A stretch of 41,640 bases of DNA from NCBI GenBank assembly GCA_030670005.1, contig DAOVCL010000001.1, forward strand, positions 1 through 41,640, in the 5' to 3' direction. Positions 9,726 through 17,500 of this stretch are shown here, in pieces. A model generated the notes under the pieces. It was given only the letters and a program-made list of their open reading frames with translations. It was not told the DNA's origin and did not search any database. The DNA comes from Candidatus Zixiibacteriota bacterium (GTDB lineage: Bacteria; SM23-81; DAOVCL01). Position 1 is the stretch's first letter; the number at the start of each line of letters is the position of its first letter. The translations under genes and the position numbers were made by a program.

Positions 9726-10344
9726 TTCTCACCCTCCTTCCCTCTACTTTTACCCTCCCCTCGGCAAAGAGCCCGATGGCTTCCGGGTAAAGCTTATGCT
9801 CAACCTCCAAGACCCTCTGGGAGAGGCTTTCGGCATCATCATTCTCCAATACGGGTATAGCCCTCTGCAGAACGATGGGGCCATGATCATACTTCTCATC
9901 AACTATATGCACGGTCACCCCGGTGAGCTTGACCCCATACTCAATCACTGCCTGGTGCACCCTTTGGCCGAACATCCCCTTTCCCCCAAAGGCGGGGAGA
10001 AGAGCAGGATGAATGTTCAGGATTCGATTCCTATAAGCACCAATCACTCTTGGACTGAGAAGCTTCATATATCCGGCCAAGCAAACCAACTCCACCTCCC
10101 TCTCCCCAAGAACCTTGAGGAGCTCTTGATCGAACTCCTCCGGGGCAATAAACTGTTTATGACTTAGATGGAGACCAAAGAGGCCCTCTTTCCTCGCCCT
10201 CCTCAGAGCCCCGGAGCCGCTGTTGTTGCTGATTACTGCCCTTATCTCGGCCTTAAGCCTCCCCTCCTCGATGGCATCGATTATGGCCTGAAGGTTTGTC
10301 CCCTCCCCTGAGGCCAGGACAGCTATCTTCAGAGGCTCACCCAT
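9697..10344 (-). CDS. purN: Phosphoribosylglycinamide formyltransferase
   Basis: This folate-dependent GAR transformylase is the third step of purine synthesis. At 215 aa it fits the family. The substrate-binding start KIAVLASGEGTNLQAI is followed by the catalytic triad N110, H112 (NIHPALLPAFGGKGMFG) and D153 (DEKYDHGPIV). It is the first gene of the purN-purC-purH-THEP1 operon. The start codon lies only nine bases downstream of a good -10 element, so the mRNA may be nearly leaderless. GGGGAGG directly before the ATG would lie mostly upstream of the expected transcription start. Confidence 0.95.
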   Translation of the reverse strand: MGEPLKIAVLASGEGTNLQAIIDAIEEGRLKAEIRAVISNNSGSGALRRARKEGLFGLHLSHKQFIAPEEFDQELLKVLGEREVELVCLAGYMKLLSPRVIGAYRNRILNIHPALLPAFGGKGMFGQRVHQAVIEYGVKLTGVTVHIVDEKYDHGPIVLQRAIPVLENDDAESLSQRVLEVEHKLYPEAIGLFAEGRVKVEGRRVRIGGSFPNRG

Positions 10345-10353
10345 TCCTCCCCT

Positions 10354-10382
10354 ACTATACCAATTCTTCCCCTCAAAATCAA
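10354..10382 (-). promoter_or_regulatory. Predicted sigma-70-type promoter of the purN operon
   Basis: On the minus strand TTGATT (10377-10382) and TATAGT (10354-10359) are separated by exactly 17 bases. The expected transcription start, about seven bases on, falls within a few bases of the purN ATG at 10344. I see no purine-riboswitch core in the upstream DNA. Confidence 0.55.
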
Positions 10383-10394
10383 ATCATTTTTCAG

Positions 10395-10429
10395 AAAAAA
10401 TGAGGGGCCAGCAAACCCTCGCTGACCCC
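10395..10429 (-). terminator. Intrinsic terminator upstream of the purN promoter
   Basis: The minus strand reads GGGGTCAGC, an eight-base loop, then GCTGGCCCC (nine pairs including one G-T) followed by TCATTTTTT. It lies just upstream of the purN promoter and would insulate the purine operon from transcription arriving from the GH16-like gene. Confidence 0.65.
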
Positions 10430-10671
10430 CCATTTCTGCTCTTCCTATTCTGCTATCTCCCTACTACTTATACCTAAATTAAGCCTTGAACACGAATTCC
10501 ACGAATGGACGAATAGCACAAATCCTAATTTACAATTTCTATAACAATTCACGGGGACTCAGGGAACAGGGAAAATAGCAGAATTGAAGAGGTATTTTTC
10601 CTGTGCCGTCAGGGCTCCTAACCCAACAATTCTCATTATGGGAAAGGTTTCCTGACCTTGATTCATTACTT

Positions 10672-10733
10672 GTAGGGGTCGGATTCATCCGACCCGCTCT
10701 CATCTTTGCGGATTCGATAAATCGAACCCCTAC
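10672..10733. repeat. Nested inverted-repeat element (cloverleaf-like)
   Basis: An outer pair GTAGGGGT (10672-10679) and ACCCCTAC (10726-10733) encloses two short hairpins: GGTCGGAT-TC-ATCCGACC (10677-10694) and TTCGAT-AA-ATCGAA within 10713-10726. The rest of the 10.35-10.89 kb gap has no gene I can support apart from a sorting-domain remnant at about 10793-10830. The layout resembles short extragenic palindromic repeats. Confidence 0.6.
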
Positions 10734-10792
10734 GAGCGCAATCCCCTTCAGTTCTTCCACTTGTAACCTGTGGCTTGTCACTTGTGACTCCC

Positions 10793-10837
10793 TCACCACA
10801 GGAGAACCATCTTCTTGATCTGGCTGAACCCCCTAAC
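10793..10837 (-). pseudogene. Remnant of a sorting-domain C-terminus
   Basis: Reading from 10828 the minus strand encodes FSQIKKMVLLW and then a stop. This closely matches the last residues of the secreted proteins in this window, such as SLSQIRKMVLLR and NFTQTKKMILLK. No upstream domain is preserved. It is probably the tail of a lost or degraded secreted-protein gene, though eleven codons is little evidence. Confidence 0.4.
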
Positions 10838-10863
10838 CTTCAAAGGTCAGATCTGTAAGGAAG

Positions 10864-10890
10864 CGGACAGACCTGAAGGTTTGTCCCTAC
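10864..10890. repeat. Dispersed hairpin repeat, copy 1 (second copy at 40993-41019)
   Basis: GGACAGACCT, a GA loop and AGGTTTGTCC form a ten-pair stem with one G-T pair, followed by CTAC. The same 27-base unit recurs at 40993-41019 with two changes. Both copies flank genes for sorting-domain proteins: this one at a 3' end, the other at a 5' end. Confidence 0.6.
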
Positions 10891-12266
10891 TTGAGCAAGA
10901 TCATCTTTCTCGTCTGCACAAAATTACCAGCCTGAAGCCTATAAAAATAGATTCCGCTGGAGAATAAATTTGTATCCCATTTAACAGTCCTATGTCCAGC
11001 CTTCTGCTCGCCGTCTACCAGGGTAGCTACCTTTTGCCCCAGGACATTAAAAATATCGAACTTAACCCAACAATCCTTGGGTAGGGAGTATTTGATCGTG
11101 GTTATTGGATTGAAGGGATTGGGGTAATTGGGATAAAGAATAAAATCTTGTGGAGTGGTAGCAATCGGATGTGAAAGGACAATGGTAGTATCAAAGATGA
11201 ACTCAAATCCTTTAATGATTATCTCTTGACTCCCAGATGGAGCTTGACCATTGAAGAGCCAAAAGTTAATTCTTGGGTTTTCATCGCCTGGTGGAGGGTT
11301 ATCGCTACCAGTATAATACCAGGATTCAATTATATATTCATCGCATGGTGGAGTAGAGAAGTGACCATAAAGACTTTGAAATTCTATGCTGTCTTCGTCC
11401 CAAGTAAACATGTGAGTTGAACAAGTATCTGATTCTATTTTGAATCGATGTCTATTTCCCTCAACATACCAAGGATGAATTACATATTGAGCGGTGCTGT
11501 CTTCATCAGCTATTCCCCATCGTGAAAATTCAATATCTATCTCGCGATAATTGTTTTCAGGGGCACACTCATCCCAGGTGAATAGTCCAACAACAGTATT
11601 TTGATCAAGTGAATCTACTCTGCTTTGCACATAGAAAACATATTTTCTATATCCGAATGAAGTATCCGCTATGACTTCGGTGCAATACCACTTTCCACTT
11701 CTATAAGTGATTTTCATATGCAATTGGCCATCCTCGTCTACCCAGACATCGCTTGTATCATCTGAAAAGTAATTCGGGCCTGGACCAATTTTTGCCTCAC
11801 ACTGTTTAACTATCCAATTGTATCCTGAAAAGTTGATGATCCTGTTTCCTGGATGCCTACATTCTATCACATGTGGATAGACAAAAAGTTCATCAAGAAG
11901 AGTCTGTTCACCACTTCTCCTTGGGGCCCCTACTCCGTTTGGTAGTAGAAAAGCAGCAAACCTTTTTGCATACTTATCATTGCCTCCAGTTGTGACATCA
12001 CAACACCAAGTACTATCATCTTCAATGATTGTTAATGGGTTTGCCCAGGTAGGTTTTGTCCACCATCCTCCTTCAACACAAATATACACAGCTACCTTGT
12101 GTTCAGATGGAGTGACACTCCATACTCGTCCACAGAGGTCATCAAGACTATTCCATCGAGGGATATAAGTGAATTCAATTCCTTCATTGTCTTGGGCCAA
12201 GACTGTCTTGGCCGGAAGCAAAAGTGACAACCCCCCAATCAGTAAAGCAATTGACAAACTTCTCAT
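10887..12266 (-). CDS. Secreted GH16-like protein with C-terminal sorting domain
   Basis: This is probably a secreted glycan-binding or glycan-cleaving protein. I start it at the ATG at 12266 (459 aa), where AGGAG stands about ten bases upstream and the signal peptide MRSLSIALLIGGLSLLLPAK begins. Residues about 30-135 are a tryptophan-rich domain (GGWWTKPTWANPL, DVTTGGNDKYAKRFAAFLLP), which I take to be a carbohydrate-binding-type accessory module. Residues about 140-355 resemble glycoside hydrolase family 16: EIDIEF at 242-247 matches the EXDXE catalytic motif, with E242 and E246 as candidate nucleophile and acid/base. The last 85 residues are the sorting domain (NYPNPFNPITTIKYSLP ... GIYFYRLQAG ... 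KMILLK). The substrate is unknown. Confidence 0.8.
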   Translation of the reverse strand: MRSLSIALLIGGLSLLLPAKTVLAQDNEGIEFTYIPRWNSLDDLCGRVWSVTPSEHKVAVYICVEGGWWTKPTWANPLTIIEDDSTWCCDVTTGGNDKYAKRFAAFLLPNGVGAPRRSGEQTLLDELFVYPHVIECRHPGNRIINFSGYNWIVKQCEAKIGPGPNYFSDDTSDVWVDEDGQLHMKITYRSGKWYCTEVIADTSFGYRKYVFYVQSRVDSLDQNTVVGLFTWDECAPENNYREIDIEFSRWGIADEDSTAQYVIHPWYVEGNRHRFKIESDTCSTHMFTWDEDSIEFQSLYGHFSTPPCDEYIIESWYYTGSDNPPPGDENPRINFWLFNGQAPSGSQEIIIKGFEFIFDTTIVLSHPIATTPQDFILYPNYPNPFNPITTIKYSLPKDCWVKFDIFNVLGQKVATLVDGEQKAGHRTVKWDTNLFSSGIYFYRLQAGNFVQTRKMILLK

Positions 12267-12617
12267 GATATAAACTCTCCTGTCTTTGATTTTTTGAGAC
12301 TCAAACTTGACGATTGATTGTCTGTACAATCGCCTTGCACTCTTATTTTGATTTTTCTATTTTATATATCACCTCCTTTCCTTAGAATTATGAATTATCT
12401 CTCTACCACCTCCTTTCTGTAGCTTTTCCTTTAAAGCTGCGGGCTGAGTTCATCTCTATTTGAAGAACTGTCTGTTCGTTGTAAAGAACAATAATCACCA
12501 ATATTATATTCGCAAATGTTTATCTATTTGTCAAGCCCTAAAACGTAAATTCAACCGAGGTGATTAATTAAACCCCAGGCCAAGGAAAGGATGGTAGAAT
12601 AAACTAAGATCAACAGC
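12267..12617. other. Gene-free spacer with two perfect Shine-Dalgarno-like sequences
   Basis: On the minus strand, upstream of the GH16-like gene, AAAGGAGGTG occurs twice, at about 12370-12379 and 12407-12416. The first copy extends to AAAGGAGGTGAT, the full complement of a typical 16S 3' end. Neither is followed at a useful distance by a start codon of an ORF I can support. The rest of the gap is AT-rich, without other structure. Confidence 0.45.
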
Positions 12618-14153
12618 TTACCAGAAGAGATGGTTGAGGAAATAATTTCTGACTTCCTCAACTATGGCGCACCAGGATGGAAACTTCCGCCCTTTCTCGA
12701 TGATGAGGAAGGGTTTTTTAGCTTGAATTAGCAAAATTCTGTCCCTGAGCTGGTAGTTCAAACCTACCTTGGAGAGGATTTCTCGTTTTTTCTCCAAATT
12801 TCCCTTTATAAACTGAAATTTGGCTTGGTTAGCCAGCAAAAAGGTCCTCTTAGAGAGTTCAAACCAAGATTTGCCTCTCTGCTCAAAACCCTGGATTTTC
12901 GCCTTGAGGTCAACCTCCTCTTCTTGAAATTTCCTCTTCTGGGTAAGATATTCGTTGTCGGTCAGGAGGTCTCTTAGCCTGAGCCCGATGAGGTTGTCTA
13001 ATTGATTCTGGCAGTGGGTAAGCCTCTTCTTCAGGTTTAGATGGGCCTTAGATTGAATCTGGGTTTCTTCATCCCTGAGCTTCTCTAATCTTTTTAGGGC
13101 CCAGTCCCTGAACCTGTTAGAGATGGTGATCCTCTCCAGCCAGGCCATTATCTGTGACTCCAATTCTGGTAGGCTTATGGGCTTTTGCCCACAGGATATG
13201 TTTCTTTTTCTTCGGGTGCAGCGATAATAGACATACCTGCGCCCTGAGGGTTTCCAATGTTCCTCGGCGGTGATTGCCGCCCCACACTCACCACACCTGA
13301 TCAGCCCGGTGAAGGCGAATTGATGGGTCTTGGGTCTGGGCCTGTCTGGTGAGCCAAGGATTCGTTGCACTTTATCAAATTCTTCTTTGGTGATCATCGG
13401 TTGATGAGCTCCCTGGAAGAGTTCGCCCTGGCGTTGGATCACGCCATAGTAGAAGGGGTTGTGCAATATCTGATAAAGAGTGCTGGGGCCTATGGGCTTG
13501 TTTCCCAAACGACGGGTCTGTCGGGTACGCAGTCCCCACTGCCCGTTGGCTATCTTCAGAACCTGGGAGGGTGAATAGACCCCAGAGGCCACCAGCTTCC
13601 AGAGTTTACGCACCAGAGGGAATCGGTCCGGGTCCTTGGTGATGGTCCCAGTGGTCCTATCGTTGAGATAACCCAGAGGTGCAAGGCCAGGCAGCCAGCC
13701 CTGTCCCAGCTTGGCTCGGAGGCCCCTCTTCACATTGTCTGAGAGGTCGTCCACATACTTCTTGGCCATGCCGAACTCCAACTGCATCCAGAACTTGTCA
13801 TTGCCGGTGTTTCTAAAGCTTCGTTGGGGGGTGGCTATCTCCTGAATCTTGCCTTCTTCCACAGCCCAGATGAGGGTGCCACCATCTACCGGGTTCCTGG
13901 CCAGCCGATCCAGCTTCCAACAGAGGATGCCATTGACCTTGCCCTTGTATAGCTTGTCCATCAGGGAGTTAAAGCCTGGTCGGCCAGGAGCCTTGGCTGA
14001 TTTCGACTCGGAGATGATCTCGGCTATTTGCAGGTTGGATCTCCTGGCCCAATCCTTGAGCTCCTTGATCTGGGAGTCTATAGAAAGCACCTGTCTATCC
14101 TCGGATTCTGTGGATTTACGCACATAGATTATATACCTGGTTGTTTGATTCAT
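12618..14153 (-). CDS. Large serine recombinase
   Basis: This is a site-specific integrase/transposase of the large serine recombinase family, 511 aa. The N-terminal resolvase domain has YVRKSTE with the candidate catalytic serine S14, and DRLARNP near residue 82. It is followed by the recombinase domain (about 155-270) and a zinc ribbon with C287, C290 (CGEC), C312 and C321. A coiled-coil stretch rich in K, E and L runs from about 340 to 420, as expected. The Shine-Dalgarno signal upstream is weak. A terminator-like hairpin separates it from the small gene at 14228. It could have brought in a local element, but I could not identify attachment sites. Confidence 0.93.
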   Translation of the reverse strand: MNQTTRYIIYVRKSTESEDRQVLSIDSQIKELKDWARRSNLQIAEIISESKSAKAPGRPGFNSLMDKLYKGKVNGILCWKLDRLARNPVDGGTLIWAVEEGKIQEIATPQRSFRNTGNDKFWMQLEFGMAKKYVDDLSDNVKRGLRAKLGQGWLPGLAPLGYLNDRTTGTITKDPDRFPLVRKLWKLVASGVYSPSQVLKIANGQWGLRTRQTRRLGNKPIGPSTLYQILHNPFYYGVIQRQGELFQGAHQPMITKEEFDKVQRILGSPDRPRPKTHQFAFTGLIRCGECGAAITAEEHWKPSGRRYVYYRCTRRKRNISCGQKPISLPELESQIMAWLERITISNRFRDWALKRLEKLRDEETQIQSKAHLNLKKRLTHCQNQLDNLIGLRLRDLLTDNEYLTQKRKFQEEEVDLKAKIQGFEQRGKSWFELSKRTFLLANQAKFQFIKGNLEKKREILSKVGLNYQLRDRILLIQAKKPFLIIEKGRKFPSWCAIVEEVRNYFLNHLFW

Positions 14154-14199
14154 AGGCTTGAGAGGTAAAGATAAGATATTGGGTAATCTTAGCTTAAGA

Positions 14200-14227
14200 A
14201 AAGGGGACTGTCAACCACGACAGCCCC
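14200..14227 (-). terminator. Intrinsic terminator between the small ORF and the recombinase
   Basis: The minus strand reads GGGGCTGTC, a six-base loop, then GACAGTCCCC with one bulge, followed by TTTTCTT. It directly abuts the stop codon of the small gene at 14228, so the recombinase probably has its own promoter. Confidence 0.55.
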
Positions 14228-14419
14228 CTAAGATTTGGTGGACAAATGCTTGGGTCTTTGTTCAGGCATCTCTGAGTGATCTGGTGGGATGCAGAGAATA
14301 TAGAACAACCTGAGGAGACGGGCGCCCATCTCCCAGGCCTCTTCGTCGGAGATTGGCTTCCCGAACTCCTCGCAGTAGATCTGCTTTAATTCATCGATGT
14401 CGGATTGATTTAGTGGCAT
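14228..14419 (-). CDS. Small acidic recombinase-associated protein
   Basis: I start this at the ATG at 14419, giving 63 aa (MPLNQSDIDELKQIYCEEFG). A longer frame to 14533 runs into a terminator hairpin and is not credible. The sequence DIDELKQIY..EFGKPISDEEAWEMGARLLRLF resembles small helical proteins often found beside integrases in uncultured bacteria; this is recollection of a pattern, not a search result. It is probably an accessory or directionality factor for the recombinase next door, but the function is not established. A GGAAG lies only three bases before the ATG, a poor spacing. Confidence 0.6.
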   Translation of the reverse strand: MPLNQSDIDELKQIYCEEFGKPISDEEAWEMGARLLRLFYILCIPPDHSEMPEQRPKHLSTKS

Positions 14420-14530
14420 ACTTCCAAGGTAGGATAGATTCAAAGCGGTGAATAGAAGGGGGAAATTGACTTTAGAAGCAACTTGGGCAGACGATCTTTG
14501 AAATGGCATCTGAACCCAAATAAAAAGAAC

Positions 14531-14556
14531 CACCCCCTGAGATGTCTCAAGGGGTG
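14531..14556. terminator. Bidirectional intrinsic terminator
   Basis: CACCCC-CT-GAGA, a two-base loop, TCTC-AA-GGGGTG forms a ten-pair stem with a 2x2 internal loop. On the minus strand it is followed by GTTCTTTTTATTT, so it would end transcription from the large secreted-protein gene. On the plus strand it is followed by ATTCTTTATT. Confidence 0.6.
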
Positions 14557-14588
14557 ATTCTTTATTATTGCGCTTTTTTCGGATGGAG

Positions 14589-17500
14589 CTACTTAAGGAG
14601 GATCATCTTCTTGGTCTGAGTGAAGTTTCCTGCCTGCAATCGGTAGAAATAGATGCCAGAGACCAACGGACTCGCATCCCACTTGGCAACCTTATAACCA
14701 GCCACCTGCTTCCCGTTAACTAGAGTCACAACTCTTTGACCTAGGATGTTGTAGATCTCCAGATTCACCCAGCAATCTTCTGGCAATGCATACTTGATCT
14801 CGGTAATGGGGTTGAAGGGATTGGGATAGTTCTGGAAAAGTGAGAATTTATCCGGTAACCCTGCCGTTCCCTGTTGATTGATCTGCTTGGGTGGTGGTGG
14901 TGAAGGTAGGTCACCCAACTCCAACTGAGCAATAGGGGTGAGAATGTCCTCAGGATAGGTTTGGACGAACTTCCTAAACATCTCTTTGGCTCCAGCATCA
15001 TCCTTCAGACCATAGCGCAGAATCACCCCCATCTGGAAGAGAAGGCTTTTCTCCATCTCCTCATCTTGGAAATTCCCCCTCAGATATATGCACCTACCCA
15101 AAGCCTTCTGGTACTCCCCAGCCCTCTGTAGGTATGGCACACTCTGTTCTAAGGCATACCTTCTTAAATCAGTGTCGGGATATTCCCTGGCTACATTCTC
15201 TAAATAGGGAACTATCTGGGGTTCCTTCCCCCAATCCCTCCAACAGAGGATGATAAAGTGGAGAGCATATTGGGCATGCTGAGATTCAGGATAATGGGAG
15301 ATCACATATTCAAAGGCTTGAATCGCCTCCTCATATAGCCTCTGTGACCTATACCATCCCCCCAGCCTGTTGTAATAGTCCGCAGGATTACTGCTTGAGT
15401 CAGGAGGGGAGCCGCCACCACCTTCCCCTGCCAGCAATTTTCCCCCACCAGGAGGCTCCTCCAACCAGGGCCACCATATCACTTCCCTATAGAATTTACT
15501 GGGGTCAGGGCCTTCTGGATCATTCCACCAGTTATACATGGCATAGACAGGTCTAAGTAACCTATTCGCATTAGCAATTTCATAAATACTGTTATCATAG
15601 ATTGAATTGTTGCCAGGGAAATTGTAATTTCCGAGATTGGGATAGGAGCTGTTTTTGCACTCTACACCCTTCCAATTGCCGATGATATGGTTATAGCCAG
15701 GTAGAGGATACTTAGGAGGAACCGGATAGGCATAGAGGATAGGGGAGCTATTATGGGAACAAAGCAAGCCTTCAACGCTATTGCTATCCATCTGGCAGTA
15801 CCCAAAGTTAGGTGAGGATTGGCCCCAGCAAACAACACCATGGCCATTGTTCTTAAAAAGGGACTGGCTAATGAAGGGGCTTGAAGCATAGAGGAGCAAT
15901 CCAGGAGAGCTACTGCTATCAAACACATTACAGTCAATCTGAGGCTTACTTCCCCAGGGACTGTAAGAGTTCATGCAGTATATTCCGGTCATATTATTCC
16001 TAAATTCATTGTCGTGGATAATAGACCCTGTGGCGTTGACCTTAACCCCATAAGAACAGGATTGAATCAGGTTGTGATCAATATCTGGTGAGGAGTGATC
16101 GCAATAGATGCCGGTGTTAGCATAGAGAATCCTGGCATATCGGATCCTCGAATGATCGCTGGCTTGGCCGGGGAATTCTATCCCATACCAATCGTTCATC
16201 TGGGGATTGGATGCTGATGAGGTGAAGGTTATGGAGTCTGAAGCAGTTCCTTCAGCAGCCAGAAGACCTTCTACGGTCAATTTAGTGCCTGAGGCAAATT
16301 TGAGCGTAGTTCCTGGCTGGATGGTCAGGGCGCCCGAAGAGGCTATGGTAATGTCGCAGTGGATCGTATCTGTGCCTGACCATGTGTGATGAGTGGTCAA
16401 ATATGCCCCTTGTCTTAACCTGAACAGCTTCCCCTGCCCCGGGCCTAAGGTGGTGGTGAAGTTTACCGTCCCGCTCTGGTTGAAAAGGACCGTCTCATCT
16501 CCGGAATACATCTCCTTGATGGTATAGCACTCTCCCTGAGAAAGCTGAAGGGTCGCCGTCACCGTCTGTGTCTCAGTGGAGAGGCAGCGGCGGTTGACCA
16601 ACATAAAGTAGTCATAGAGGTCATCGTGAAAGAGGCCTACCTCCACATAGACCGAAGTGTCAGGAAACTGCTCACTAGTTATGGATGTAATGTAGCTTCC
16701 CGAAAGGGTGCTCACCTCATCCCAGGGACCGGCATCTACCCAGGTAAGCCCTTGAATAACCGGATTCAAGGAATCCAAGATAGCATTCATATCCCGCACC
16801 ACATACCACTTGTAATTTGGCACAAAATGGCCGATCGTAGGATCAGAGGTAGGATTGCCTTCAGCATCTACTAAATCTACCAAACCGCCGAATCTTCCCC
16901 CCGCATTGCCAATGTACTTACGGTAATCTATTGTAGGATAGACAACATACACAATGCCCTTTGTCCCATAACACAAGGAAAGATAGATTTCAGCCTTGAG
17001 TTCATTTGGCGTGGGGTTTCTATATTGCTTTACCCCATAGTACCAATACTCAAAGGTCTGAATGAACATCCAGAAGGGTATGTCATCATTAGGATTGTCT
17101 GGATCGCCATTGGCGGCCAGGATGGCTGGCCTCATTCCCCAAATCAGCTTATCCCAGGATTTCTGAATGCTGTGGATCCCCACAGAGGCAGAATCGGTAT
17201 TGGGATAGATAGTGTACCTATCAAAGAGAAGCTCATCTGGCTCAAGCGTCTGGATGAAATAGTTGAAGTCATCGACGAAATAAAAGGCACCATTGAGGGG
17301 CACAGTTCCAGCCTCCCTGGCCAGGCTGTCAACATACGTGTAGCTTCTAAGCATAGTAGGCCGAGGTTCATCCTTATACCAGTGGAAGTTGAGGGCCGGA
17401 TTTATGTTGTGAATGGCAAGCAGGGAATCCTTGATCGTCTGGTCATAATAGCCTCCGCCGTTGTATTCAAATGCGTAATAGTAATAGACATCCCGGATGA

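Noticed and set aside
10539..10818. Short frames on both strands in the purN upstream gap
   Set aside because: They run through the nested inverted repeat and have no start signals or domains.
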